Positions 18,204 to 26,989 of a stretch of 64,000 bases of DNA are shown in pieces. The notes under the pieces were generated by a model, which saw nothing but the letters and a program-made list of their open reading frames with translations, did no database searches and was not told where the DNA came from. The first letter of the stretch is position 1; every line of letters begins with the position of its first letter. The position numbers and the translations under genes were made by a program. The DNA is from Rhodococcus sp. KBS0724 (GTDB lineage: Bacteria; Actinomycetota; Actinomycetes; Mycobacteriales; Mycobacteriaceae), in NCBI RefSeq assembly GCF_005938745.2, contig NZ_VCBX02000001.1, positions 6,028,501-6,092,500 of the forward strand, read 5' to 3'.

Positions 18204-19385
18204 CTAGATCATGATGCGTAATGTTCCCTGCGGCTCTGCCCCGAGTGAACTGAGCGCCGACGAGTGGTACGGAATACTCGACACGTGAATAGCGTGGTGC
18301 AGACCCGCATGCGCATCTCGCCAGAATCGTTGCAGCGGATTGTCGTTCCGAAGTGCATTGCCGCCTGATCGGTCGAAAATCTCGTCGGCAGCACGCACGG
18401 CACGCCAGGCCGCGCGAGTCTGGTTCCGCCGCACAAGTGCTCGTTCCTCGAATGAAATCGTTTGTCCTGCATCAACCTTGTCGAATATGCGGTCGACCTG
18501 ACTCAACAACTGCTGCCGCGATGCGTCGATTTCCGATGCGGCCTCACCCAGGGCATGCAAGGTGTATGGATCATCCTTGATCGCTGCGCCCGTTGCTCCG
18601 ACACGCTCCCGCTGATATGCAATCCCCGCGGCGAGAACACCTTCCGCGATCCCGATAGTGGCGGAGGTAATCCCCAGCGGGAACATCGTCGACCAGGGCA
18701 TCTTGTACAGCGTTTCGGTGACGCCGTACTCCTGCGCAGCAGTACCGTCGATGACCTTACCCGCATCCATTACTCGATAGCTCGGAATAAATTGGTTTGT
18801 GACAATGATGTCTTTACTTCCGGTACCGCGCAGGCCAACGACATCCCAACTGTCGTCGACTATTTCGTAGTCGGATCGAGGCAGAATGACATGCAGCCCC
18901 TGCGGTGGCATGAGCGGCGCACCGTTCTTGTCGCCGATCATCGCTCCGAGGAAGATCCAGTCACAGTGGTCGGTACCGGAAGAAAACTGCCAGCGACCGG
19001 ACATGATGTAACCGCCGTCAACCGGGGTCGCGACGCCACCCGGCATGTACGGCGATGCCTGCCACGTGTCACTGTCCGAACCCAGCACTTCCTGCTGAAC
19101 CTTGGGATCCGCCATAGCCAACTGCCACGGATGTACGCCGACGATGCCGGCCACCCAGCCCGCCGAACCGTACACGCTGGCTGTCTTCATCACCGCTTCG
19201 GAAAAGTCTCGGGGATGTGCTTCGAACCCGTCGTACTCCTTGCGTGCAAGCATGCGGATGATCCCAGAGTTCTTGAGACCCTTCGCCATGTCGTCGGGAA
19301 GTCGACCTAGCGACTCTGCTTCTTCTGCGCGAGCACGCAGGTCGTCTGCGAGAGCGACGATGTTGTCAAGAACTTGATGGCTCAC
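18204..19385 (-). CDS. hsaA: HsaA-like flavin-dependent monooxygenase, oxygenase component
   Basis: A 393-aa protein with the acyl-CoA-dehydrogenase fold of two-component hydroxylases and the length of HsaA (about 394 aa). Segments characteristic of HsaA are visible: G-S-A-G-W-V-A-G-I-V-G-V-H in the N-terminal helices, W-Q-F-S-S-G-T-D-H-C-D-W-I-F, V-V-G-L-R-G-T-G-S and the C-terminal Q-R-F-W-R-D-A-H-A-G. It should hydroxylate a 3-hydroxy-9,10-seco steroid to a catechol using reduced flavin, here presumably supplied by the reductase at 43046-43591. The start is GTG at 19385 with AGGAG 7 bases upstream. It lies 38 bases after kshA and 49 bases before hsaC. Confidence 0.85.
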   Translation of the reverse strand: MSHQVLDNIVALADDLRARAEEAESLGRLPDDMAKGLKNSGIIRMLARKEYDGFEAHPRDFSEAVMKTASVYGSAGWVAGIVGVHPWQLAMADPKVQQEVLGSDSDTWQASPYMPGGVATPVDGGYIMSGRWQFSSGTDHCDWIFLGAMIGDKNGAPLMPPQGLHVILPRSDYEIVDDSWDVVGLRGTGSKDIIVTNQFIPSYRVMDAGKVIDGTAAQEYGVTETLYKMPWSTMFPLGITSATIGIAEGVLAAGIAYQRERVGATGAAIKDDPYTLHALGEAASEIDASRQQLLSQVDRIFDKVDAGQTISFEERALVRRNQTRAAWRAVRAADEIFDRSGGNALRNDNPLQRFWRDAHAGLHHAIHVSSIPYHSSALSSLGAEPQGTLRIMI

Positions 19386-19422
19386 AGTGCTTCTCCTGAA
19401 AATTTTCGAAATGTGTCGGGAC

Positions 19423-20583
19423 TCAGGGCGCGGGCGCCGGAATCGCGCTACGTCCGGCAGCTAGGTTGGCATCGATCTCTTCCTGCCAACTCGTCAATGC
19501 GCGTTCGGTGTCGATCTCGTACTCGAAACGATTGACCATTTCCGGTTCGATGTCTTCGACATCGACGTAGAATTGCTGGTACCAACGGCGCAACTGGTAT
19601 ACCGGTCCATCCTCTTCCGACAGAAGAGGATTATCGATGGGAGACTTGTTCTTCCAGATCTCGATGTCCTGCTCGAAACCTATTGCGACGCCGCCGGCAA
19701 TCGCGTCCGCGATCCCTGCGGCAACCTCGTCCGACACGCCCTCCGGCTTCTTGACGATGACGCCGTATTGCAGAACGAACGAGGTCGGAGAAATCGGGTA
19801 ATGGCAGTTGATCAGGATGATGTTCGGGTCATCTTCGAGGGATTCGGTCCACAGTTTGTCAATCATGTACGAAGGTCCGAAATATGATGCATCTGATGCA
19901 CTTTCGCGGTCATAGTTGCTTCCGATGCTTGCGTCGACAGCGTCAGCTCGTGGCTTCGATCGCATAACTTGGGTTGCAACGTGACCTTCGAAGACATTCC
20001 GGAAGTATTGCGGCATCCCGTAGTGGACGTAGAAGAAGTGAGCCATGTCCACTACATTGTCGACGATCTCTCGACAGTTCGACCCTTCGACTTTCAGCGT
20101 TTTCCAAGTCCAGTCGGTCCATTCCGGATCTCCATAGACCGCGATTTCGGGAATGGTGACTTCTTCGGTCGGTTTACTACCCTGCGGGTCGTGCCAGACG
20201 TACAGCTGTCCGTTGCGCTCGAGAGTTGCCCACGACTTCGTTCGCGCAAGCGGAGGAACACGCCGCGCGTAGGGGATTTCCGCACACTTGCCATCACCCC
20301 TCCAGCGCCAATCGTGGAACGGGCAGGCGATCGTGTCACCTTTCACGGCGCCGAGTGCCAGATTCCCTCCCATATGTGGGCAGAAGGCATTGAGTACGTT
20401 GACTTTTCCGTTTTCCCCGGCGAAAACAACCAGCTCCGTTCCGAACGCGGAGATCTGGTGCGGCTTCCCGTCCTTGAAATCGCGTAGCAACCCTAGACAG
20501 TGCCAACCACGGGCAAACCGGACCGGAGGCGCTCCCGCCTCGATTGTTCTTACCTCTTCGGAATTCGTTGCGGTAGAGCTCAT
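19423..20583 (-). CDS. kshA: KshA: 3-ketosteroid 9-alpha-hydroxylase, Rieske oxygenase component
   Basis: A 386-aa Rieske non-heme iron oxygenase. Rieske ligands are C68-x-H70 and C87-x2-H90 (NAFCPHMGG and ACPFHDWRW). The mononuclear iron region DMAHFFYVHYG supplies D179, H182 and H187, and A-R-G-W-H-C-L-G-L near residue 25 is typical of KshA. It hydroxylates C9 of 1,4-diene-3-keto steroids, causing ring B opening together with KstD. No KshB reductase is encoded in this window, so the reductase must come from elsewhere. AGGAGG lies 6 bases before the ATG. It is first in the operon kshA-hsaA-hsaC, 87 bases downstream of a TTCCCG palindrome. Confidence 0.92.
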   Translation of the reverse strand: MSSTATNSEEVRTIEAGAPPVRFARGWHCLGLLRDFKDGKPHQISAFGTELVVFAGENGKVNVLNAFCPHMGGNLALGAVKGDTIACPFHDWRWRGDGKCAEIPYARRVPPLARTKSWATLERNGQLYVWHDPQGSKPTEEVTIPEIAVYGDPEWTDWTWKTLKVEGSNCREIVDNVVDMAHFFYVHYGMPQYFRNVFEGHVATQVMRSKPRADAVDASIGSNYDRESASDASYFGPSYMIDKLWTESLEDDPNIILINCHYPISPTSFVLQYGVIVKKPEGVSDEVAAGIADAIAGGVAIGFEQDIEIWKNKSPIDNPLLSEEDGPVYQLRRWYQQFYVDVEDIEPEMVNRFEYEIDTERALTSWQEEIDANLAAGRSAIPAPAP

Positions 20584-20669
20584 GTGAAACCTCCTGCATT
20601 TCGATCGTAAAGCGCCCCGAAGGTGAATGTGATCAGCCTCTCAACGAAATCCCGACCACAGATGGCGCG

Positions 20670-20686
20670 TTCCCGAAGAGCGGGAG
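20670..20686. promoter_or_regulatory. TTCCCG-type palindromic operator upstream of kshA
   Basis: TTCCCGAAGAGCGGGAG has the same arm sequence and the same N3 centre as the boxes at 7399, 7430 and 42953. It lies 87 bases upstream of the kshA ATG (20583) in the only sizeable gap before that operon. Confidence 0.6.
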
Positions 20687-20827
20687 AGTTATCGGACTAG
20701 CGACCGACTCGACTGGTCACAACACACTCGGAGCATCAACGCAAATGCCCATACACTAGTGAAATATGCAATACAGCAGTATTATTCGCGCGCTTCATTG
20801 ACAGATCTCACGAGCGAAACGAGAGAT

Positions 20828-21586
20828 CTACCTTGTCTGCGAGCCGCCATTGAAGTCGATAGTCTGCCCTGTCATGCCCCCGGACTCATCGGATGCCAGG
20901 TAAGCGCATGCCGCGCCTACTTCGATGGCATCCCCCAGACGCCGGATCGGTATGGTTGCGATGATGTCGTTGATCATCTCCTCGGACATCTTCTCCTCGA
21001 GATTCTTCTGATGCCCCAACGCCAGAATGTTTGCAGTGACGCCGAATTGGCCAGTCTCTGCAGCAAGGTGACGAATAAAGCCCTCGACACCGCTTTTGCC
21101 CGTCGCGTACATCGAGACACCGATATTCTGGCCGGTACGAGCAGAGCCGGACGAGATCTGGACGACACGACCCCAGCCGGCGTCACACATGCCCTCGAGA
21201 ACCACCTGGACACAATTGAACGCACCGAAGATATTGAGATCGATCGGCGCACGCCATTGCTCCGGCGTGAGCTGCCGGAACGGAAGGTTGAACCGCCCCT
21301 CGGCAATTCCCGCATTGTTCACGAGCACGTCCACATGCCGCCCGAACAGCGCCTCCGCGGCCCGCACATGCTCGACAACCGCGTCGTAGTCGGTGACGTC
21401 GAACGCGGAAGCGATCGCTCGGCCACCCTCTTCCTCGATAGCAGCCGCCGCTTTTTCTGCACGATCGGCAAACAGATCGTTCACGATTACGGCTGCACCC
21501 TGGCGAGCAAGCACCGTGGCAATCCCCGCTCCGACGCTCTGACCTGCGCCGGTCACAAGTGCGACCCGACCTTCCAAGCTGAACAC
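20828..21586 (-). CDS. SDR-family dehydrogenase 3
   Basis: A 252-aa classical SDR. It has TGAGQSVGAG at 12-21 as cofactor motif, NNAG, ISSGSA with the catalytic Ser, and Y-A-T-G-K as the Tyr/Lys motif. The C-terminal D-E-S-G-G-M-T-G-Q-T-I-D-F-N-G-G is the usual SDR ending. The start is GTG at 21586 with AGGAG about 9 bases upstream; an in-frame ATG 60 bases further up lacks a ribosome site. A perfect ATTGGATCCAAT palindrome lies 96 bases upstream, placing it in the proposed GntR regulon. Probably a hydroxysteroid or hydroxyacyl dehydrogenase. Confidence 0.85.
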   Translation of the reverse strand: MFSLEGRVALVTGAGQSVGAGIATVLARQGAAVIVNDLFADRAEKAAAAIEEEGGRAIASAFDVTDYDAVVEHVRAAEALFGRHVDVLVNNAGIAEGRFNLPFRQLTPEQWRAPIDLNIFGAFNCVQVVLEGMCDAGWGRVVQISSGSARTGQNIGVSMYATGKSGVEGFIRHLAAETGQFGVTANILALGHQKNLEEKMSEEMINDIIATIPIRRLGDAIEVGAACAYLASDESGGMTGQTIDFNGGSQTR

Positions 21587-21681
21587 GAAGGTTTCTCCTC
21601 TCGATAGACACGACGCCGCGTCGACGACGTGTGATCCAGTCCACAACTTTATATGATAAAAGTCAACTGTCTGGACAAATT

Positions 21682-21693
21682 ATTGGATCCAAT
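21682..21693. promoter_or_regulatory. GntR-type operator, perfect palindrome
   Basis: ATTGGATCCAAT is perfectly symmetric (14 bp counting the flanking T and A). It lies between the BVMO2 stop (21736) and the SDR3 start (21586). Length and symmetry fit a GntR/FCD regulator site; three further copies occur in island promoters. A short GC-rich hairpin at about 21698-21715 could end the BVMO2 transcript. Confidence 0.65.
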
Positions 21694-21735
21694 AGTGCGG
21701 GCAAAAATTCCCGCCTTGACATGAAGATCACATAG

Positions 21736-23685
21736 TCAGCGGATCGTGAACGCCGACAGATCAGGCTCGCGCAGCATCGTCCAGAAGTCCACCATTCGCC
21801 AAGGGCTTGGGAGGATCACACGACCTGCCCGATTGCGGTAGTAGGTATGTGCACCGGTCGCTATTGTCCACACTGTGTTCTCCAGTTGCGCTGCGACTCT
21901 GGCGTTGTACTCCTCAGTTGCCTCGGCACTCACTTCGATGGAAGTACCGCCATTTTCCACGAGGATCTGCAGGCATTCGAAGATGTAGTGCAGGACGGAT
22001 TCTGTAGGAAAATTATGCCCACCGCCGTGTCCGGGACTGGTATTCGGGGCTGACGTCACGAAAAGGTTCGGAAAGCCTGGGACTGTGCCGCCAAGGTAAG
22101 CAACCGGATCATCGCCCTGCCACTCGTCGTTCAGCACACGACCCTCGCGACCGACGATATCCATCGGCGACAGAAAATCGAGCGTGAAACCCGTGGCGTA
22201 AATGATGACATCGACTTCATGTGTCCGGCCGTCGGCAGTAACCACCCCACTCGAAACAACCTTCTCGATGCGCTCACTCGTCAGGCTGACATGCGGAAGT
22301 TTAAGCGAGGCATAGAAATTTCCGGGATCCCGGATCAATCGCTTGCCGGCCGGCGCGTAATCGGGAGTGAGCTCGGCCAGAAGATCCGGTCGATCGGCAA
22401 ACATGCTCTGCAGGTAGGCAAGCCCTGTTTGCATCACTCGATCGTTCGCGGGCGAAATAGACACGTTGTTCTCAGCCCACTCCGGATCTGCACGAATGTT
22501 GTCGTACAGGTTGTCGCTCAGACCCCAATAGGTCTTGAGTCGAAACCACTGGTTGTAGAACGGCAACCGGGCGAGGAGCCAGCGCTCCGCGTCCGGCACG
22601 ACGCCTGAGCCCGGAGCACTCGGCATCACCCAATGTGGTTGCCTTTGAAAGAGAGTCAGGTCGGACACGGAATCTGCGATCTCTCCTACCACCTGCACCG
22701 CGGTAGCTCCCGCACCGATTACTGCGACTCGCTTGCCTCGGAGATCTGCATCTTTCCACTGGGCAGTGTGCATGGAGATGCCGGCGAAGTCTTCGATTCC
22801 GGAGATCTCCGGAAACTTCGGACGGTTCAAGAAACCGAAAGCAGTAATGACGGTGGTCGCCCGCGACGTTTGCATCGTGCTGTCGGCAGCACGAATCGAC
22901 AGCTCCCACTCCGAATCTTGCTCGATCCATCGAAGTCCGGTGACCTCGGTGTCGAACGTGATGTGTTCCTTGATGCCATGCGATTCCACGACCCGTCGCA
23001 GATACTGCTGGTACTCGTTGCCCACGGGGTAGTACCGAGTCCAGTCTGCATTCAGATCGAACGAATACGAGTAGTACAGACTGGGAGTATCCACAGCCAC
23101 TCCGGGGTACGTGTTCATTCGCCACGTGCCCCCGATGTCGTTGCTCTGTTCGAAAATCTCGTATTCGTAGCCGAAGCGCTCCGCCATGATTCCCGCAGCG
23201 ATACCGGCCATGCCCGCACCGAGGACAGCGATTCGCATGCCAGGCTTCGGTGATTTGGTTCGCGGTACAACCGATTGCGACGGAACAAAACCGCTCTGTT
23301 CCAACAACAGTGGCAGAAATTCGGGCGACACTTTCTCGCCTACTGCGATCTCGACCATGCGTGCGAACACATCGAGGTCCCCGACAAGCAGTTCCGGAAC
23401 GATCGGCGCAGCGCCGAGCGCTCCCAGCAGAAGATCCGTCACCGATGTGCGAGCACCGGCTTCCATCGTGACCACCGGCAGCGCATTGCGCCCCTCTCCC
23501 GGCCGACGGCTGATCGACGACGCGTATCGGTCGAGAAGTGTCAGATCACCGGTCGCGTGTGCGGCGCATAACAGCAGGATCGCCGGATCCGCATCCTGCA
23601 GGTTCCTGGCGAGAGTCTCACGGTCAAGCGCAACAGGTTCCTGGTCGAATGTTTCCACAGCTGGTCGATCGATCGATTCGTTCAT
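21736..23685 (-). CDS. Baeyer-Villiger monooxygenase 2 (paralogue of BVMO1)
   Basis: A 649-aa FAD/NADPH monooxygenase. GAGMAG (156-161) is the first dinucleotide motif, F-A-G-x3-H-x3-W (300-310) the BVMO fingerprint, and GAGATA the second motif. An N-terminal extension of about 145 residues, with the phrase HATGDLTLLDRY matching HVSGDLGLLDEF of BVMO1, and the shared C-terminal DFWTMLREPD show that the two arose by duplication. GAAGAAGG precedes the ATG at 23685. A near-match to ATTGGATCCAAT lies 32 bases upstream, overlapping the expected promoter, and the GntR gene is the next gene upstream. Substrate unknown. Confidence 0.88.
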   Translation of the reverse strand: MNESIDRPAVETFDQEPVALDRETLARNLQDADPAILLLCAAHATGDLTLLDRYASSISRRPGEGRNALPVVTMEAGARTSVTDLLLGALGAAPIVPELLVGDLDVFARMVEIAVGEKVSPEFLPLLLEQSGFVPSQSVVPRTKSPKPGMRIAVLGAGMAGIAAGIMAERFGYEYEIFEQSNDIGGTWRMNTYPGVAVDTPSLYYSYSFDLNADWTRYYPVGNEYQQYLRRVVESHGIKEHITFDTEVTGLRWIEQDSEWELSIRAADSTMQTSRATTVITAFGFLNRPKFPEISGIEDFAGISMHTAQWKDADLRGKRVAVIGAGATAVQVVGEIADSVSDLTLFQRQPHWVMPSAPGSGVVPDAERWLLARLPFYNQWFRLKTYWGLSDNLYDNIRADPEWAENNVSISPANDRVMQTGLAYLQSMFADRPDLLAELTPDYAPAGKRLIRDPGNFYASLKLPHVSLTSERIEKVVSSGVVTADGRTHEVDVIIYATGFTLDFLSPMDIVGREGRVLNDEWQGDDPVAYLGGTVPGFPNLFVTSAPNTSPGHGGGHNFPTESVLHYIFECLQILVENGGTSIEVSAEATEEYNARVAAQLENTVWTIATGAHTYYRNRAGRVILPSPWRMVDFWTMLREPDLSAFTIR

Positions 23686-23716
23686 ATGCCTTCTTCTATC
23701 GTCATTGGTATAGGAA

Positions 23717-23728
23717 ATTGGATCCAGC
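23717..23728. promoter_or_regulatory. GntR-type operator upstream of BVMO2
   Basis: ATTGGATCCAGC agrees with ATTGGATCCAAT at 10 of 12 positions. It lies 32 bases before the BVMO2 ATG, where a bound repressor would block transcription, in the 99-base gap between BVMO2 and the GntR gene. Confidence 0.5.
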
Positions 23729-23784
23729 AAAAGATGCAGATGGACCCGTTCTCTCCATTCCACCGAATGGGGCAGAACGGTAGG

Positions 23785-24522
23785 TCAGTGCGGCGGCCGC
23801 GTCGCTCCACCAGCGCGAAGCATCAGACTGGTACCGGCTTCGCCACCGTGACGGTGCAAATTCATCAGATTCACAAGTTGCTCGTTGTCACCGGTCGACA
23901 ACGCCGCGATCATTTCGTCGTGCTCGCGTACCACTCGAGCGCGCCCTTCCGGGTCGTACAGGTACACCGCGTGGTAGGGCATGGCCAGGGTCCACAATCG
24001 GCGCAATTCCGAAACGATCAATTGCAGCGGCGACCGGTCGAACATCGCGAAGTGAAACTCCCGATTTCGCATACGCATCAGCAGGTAATCTTCCGAATCG
24101 GCCGCTGCAGCCACTTCGACGGCCAAATCTTTGACTTCCCCCAGGGCCGCATCGTCGAAAACCGGTAGCGACAGGAGCACTTCCTTCTCGAGTGCAGCCC
24201 GCATGAGGTAGATCTGATCGAACTCCGACTTTTCCAGCCGAGCTACGGCGTACCCGACATTGTGTACGTGCCGGACAAGCCCTTCCGATGTGAGTTGCCG
24301 CAGTCCTTCCCGGATAGGCAGTCGGCTGACGCCCAGGCGTTCTGCCATGGTTTCCTGCCGAATCTGTTGTCCCGGGAGTAATTCCCCGGTGATGATCATT
24401 CGCTCGATCTCCGCAACGACCCGAGATGCTGCCTGCTCCGAGACCGACCGCCCCTGAGCTACTACTCTGCCGGTCGACGACGACTCGGTCTCGAGCTGGC
24501 GTGCTTTCGATCTGGGGGACAC
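23785..24522 (-). CDS. GntR-family regulator (FCD/FadR subfamily)
   Basis: A 245-aa transcription factor. A winged helix at about 25-95 (G-E-L-L-P-G-Q-Q-I-R-Q-E, A-E-R-L-G-V-S-R-L-P-I-R-E-G-L-R-Q-L) is followed by an all-helical FCD ligand domain with the metal-type residues of R-E-F-H-F-A-M-F, E-H-D-E-M and N-L-H-R-H. I chose GTG at 24522, with AGGAG 6 bases upstream, over the ATG at 24600, which lacks a site. It lies between the CoA-transferase and BVMO2 genes. It is the best candidate to bind the ATTGGATCCAAT boxes, since such 12-bp palindromes suit FCD-type GntR proteins; this is inference. Confidence 0.88.
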   Translation of the reverse strand: MSPRSKARQLETESSSTGRVVAQGRSVSEQAASRVVAEIERMIITGELLPGQQIRQETMAERLGVSRLPIREGLRQLTSEGLVRHVHNVGYAVARLEKSEFDQIYLMRAALEKEVLLSLPVFDDAALGEVKDLAVEVAAAADSEDYLLMRMRNREFHFAMFDRSPLQLIVSELRRLWTLAMPYHAVYLYDPEGRARVVREHDEMIAALSTGDNEQLVNLMNLHRHGGEAGTSLMLRAGGATRPPH

Positions 24523-24653
24523 GAATTTCTCCTCTGGGGCATTCTTCTCGGCGGTTCCGATGCTCAGCACGGCGATCGGCACCGATTTCGGATACACCAT
24601 TGTTGCATCACCGCTGCCTGCTGCCCTTGCATCTCGGTCGCGTCTCGCCGCCG

Positions 24654-25901
24654 CTAGGCGAGGGTGTCTATCGACTCCGCGTCGTATCCCATGGCCGCCA
24701 GAACCTCGACGGTGTGAGCGCCGCACTTCACCGCCGGAGTCTGAGCAGCCGTCTTGGCATTGCCCAACGAAATAGGAACACCGATTCCGCGGTATCCGTC
24801 TCGTTCGACAAATAGCTCACGATGGCGCACTTGAGGTGACTGCAACGCCTGCGCCACCGTGTTGACCGGACTGCACGGAACACCAGCTTCCGTGAGCAGG
24901 GCACCTAACTCCTCGCGTCGCCAGGTCGCGATCAGCGGCGCGATCAGCGCAATCAATTCCTCGCGATGTTTATGACGGTCACGATTGGCAACGAAGCGCG
25001 GATCCGTAATGATCTCGGGAATGCCGAGAACCGCTGCAAGCGAGGCGAACTGCCGGTCATTTGCTGCACTGATGAAAAAATCACCGTCGCCCGTAGCAAA
25101 GACCTGATATGGCACGACCGTCGGATGGAGCTCGCCGGTCCGCTCCGGCACAACACCACTGACCGTCCAATTCGCGGCGTGGGGGTGAAGAATCGAGATC
25201 ACCGCATCGAGAAGTGCAATGTCGACCAGTTGCCCGTTCCCGGTCCTCGTCCGATCGAGGACGGCTAGCAGAACTCCGCTGAACGCCAAGTTCGCGGCCA
25301 CGATGTCGACGATCGGAACACCAACTCGAAGCGGGTTGCCCTCTGGATACCCGTTGACGCTCATCAACCCGCCGAACGATTGCAGTACTGCGTCGTAACC
25401 GGGCAGGCCGCCCATAGGTCCATCGACACCGAATCCCGTTATCCTGCAATAGATCATTCCTGGATTCGCCGGAGCGAGAACAGACTCGTAGTCGAATCCC
25501 CACGCGGCGAGCGTCCCGGCTTTGAAGTTCTCGACCACTATGTCGGCCGCGTTCAGGAGATGACCGAGTACCTCGCGCCCCTGTTCGGTTCGCAAATCGA
25601 GGCAGATGTTGTCCTTGCTGTGGTTCATGCCGCCGTAGTAAGCGCTGATTCCGTCCTCGTCGAACGGCGGCCCCCACCCCCGGGTTTCATCTCCGCTGGG
25701 AGCCTCTACCTTGAGTACGTCTGCGCCGTGATCCGCAAGCATCTGAGCAGCGTACGGTCCGGCCAGAACGCGGCTCAGATCCAGAACACGCAACCCGGAA
25801 AGGACGCCGTCACGATCCGTCGACCGCCACGCCGCTCGGCCGTCGATCACGACGGGTGGTGTGACGGCAGTGGCTTCGCTCGAAGACGTGAACACACTCA
25901 T
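24654..25901 (-). CDS. Family III CoA-transferase (CaiB/BaiF)
   Basis: A 415-aa class III CoA-transferase. The N-terminal signature R-V-L-D-L-S-R-V-L-A-G-P-Y-A and A-D-V-L-K-V-E-A-P is intact. The catalytic Asp should be the one in G-L-P-G-Y-D-A-V-L-Q, and the C-terminal G-V-P-C-S-P-V-N-T motif is present. It would move CoA between carboxylates, for example onto a steroid side-chain acid, replacing an ATP-dependent ligase (none is present here). It overlaps the upstream acyl-CoA dehydrogenase by 4 bases. Confidence 0.88.
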   Translation of the reverse strand: MSVFTSSSEATAVTPPVVIDGRAAWRSTDRDGVLSGLRVLDLSRVLAGPYAAQMLADHGADVLKVEAPSGDETRGWGPPFDEDGISAYYGGMNHSKDNICLDLRTEQGREVLGHLLNAADIVVENFKAGTLAAWGFDYESVLAPANPGMIYCRITGFGVDGPMGGLPGYDAVLQSFGGLMSVNGYPEGNPLRVGVPIVDIVAANLAFSGVLLAVLDRTRTGNGQLVDIALLDAVISILHPHAANWTVSGVVPERTGELHPTVVPYQVFATGDGDFFISAANDRQFASLAAVLGIPEIITDPRFVANRDRHKHREELIALIAPLIATWRREELGALLTEAGVPCSPVNTVAQALQSPQVRHRELFVERDGYRGIGVPISLGNAKTAAQTPAVKCGAHTVEVLAAMGYDAESIDTLA

Positions 25902-26989
25902 GCGCTGATCTCTCCCTTCACGATGTCCCTACCCGACTCGAAACCGGTGACGACGTCCCACAGATCAAACCCTTGATCAAGCACATGAGAGGCAACCTGA
26001 TCGGCCCAGTAGTCCTCCGATTCCCATCTCTCACGCCACGCCCAGAGCGATGTGGTCGAACGACCGAGTGCATGTTCGGAGGTAAATCCAATGGCACCGT
26101 GGATTTGGTGTCCGGCAGCCCCGATCTCACGCGCCGACGCAAACACGAAGGTGGCCGCGGCAGCTACGTCCACTGCCGCCGATGGCGCGTCTGCGTCAAC
26201 TGATGCGCGCGCCGTCGCTGCTGCTGTCTCGACAGCCTTCGTGACGCTTGCCAACTGGGCCAGACGTTGCTGCACAGCCTGGAACTTCGCCAAGGGTCGG
26301 CCGAACTGTGTTCGCTCGCCGGCGTATCGGACGGTCGCATCACAGACCGCGCGTGCGGCCGCAGCCGATGCAGTCGTGTACGCCAATGCTCCACGTCGGA
26401 TCACATCGTCTCGAACTACGTTCTCGGCGACGCCGTGGCAGGTAACCGACGTTCCACTGAGCACTATGTCGTTCACCGGAATTCCGGTCGTATCCGTCCC
26501 GGGCAACACCGTGACCGATTCGTGGTCCGTGGATACCAGCGCAACGTGGCAGGTCGGCTCGCACGAGATAAGGACAACAACAGTTCTCGCCAGTTCACCC
26601 CACACGACCGCCTCGAGTCGACCGTCGAGAATCAGGCCGCCAGCGCCATCGTCGCGCACAACGATTCCGCCCTTCGTCGATACCGTTGCAATGTCGTCTC
26701 CAAGACTCAAGCCGGCCTCGGCAGCAATCCAGGCAGCCAATACACCGTGTTCTACGATCGGTGTTGCGGCACCGCGACGAGAGAGGACACTCACGATTTC
26801 GAGTGCGTCGGCAAGGCTTCCACCGCTTCCACCCGATTCTTCCGGCACTCCCAGCGTGGTGAAACCGGCGTCATGCAACGCGCGCCACACTGCGTCATCT
26901 GCATGCTGGAGCGGCACCTCGTGGCTTGGGCCGGCGCGGTCGATCATCGCATTCGCGGCGTCGACGAGCTCCGCTCGATATTCACTCAT
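25898..26989 (-). CDS. Acyl-CoA dehydrogenase, smaller subunit-like
   Basis: A 363-aa acyl-CoA dehydrogenase family member. Its N-terminal helical domain has G-V-P-E-E-S-G-G-S-G-G-S, the C-terminal helices contain Y-A-G-E-R-T-Q-F-G-R-P-L-A-K-F-Q, and H-Q-I-H-G-A-I-G-F-T-S-E-H lies near the end. The middle beta-domain is divergent. It overlaps the second acyl-CoA dehydrogenase gene by 4 bases and the CoA-transferase by 4 bases. Adjacent divergent pairs of this kind form alpha2-beta2 steroid side-chain dehydrogenases in actinobacteria, so I expect a heterotetramer. Confidence 0.85.
   Translation of the reverse strand: MSEYRAELVDAANAMIDRAGPSHEVPLQHADDAVWRALHDAGFTTLGVPEESGGSGGSLADALEIVSVLSRRGAATPIVEHGVLAAWIAAEAGLSLGDDIATVSTKGGIVVRDDGAGGLILDGRLEAVVWGELARTVVVLISCEPTCHVALVSTDHESVTVLPGTDTTGIPVNDIVLSGTSVTCHGVAENVVRDDVIRRGALAYTTASAAAARAVCDATVRYAGERTQFGRPLAKFQAVQQRLAQLASVTKAVETAAATARASVDADAPSAAVDVAAAATFVFASAREIGAAGHQIHGAIGFTSEHALGRSTTSLWAWRERWESEDYWADQVASHVLDQGFDLWDVVTGFESGRDIVKGEISA

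Noticed and set aside
18462..19310. 282-codon open frame antisense to the HsaA-type gene
   Set aside because: It is rich in Arg, Cys and His with no motif; the minus-strand gene has a clear family and ribosome site.
7488..20640. Identical 12-mer GTGATCAGCCTC at 7488-7499 and 20629-20640, both near TTCCCG boxes
   Set aside because: A 12-base exact match is expected many times by chance between positions of a 64-kb window, and the two copies have opposite orientation relative to their genes.
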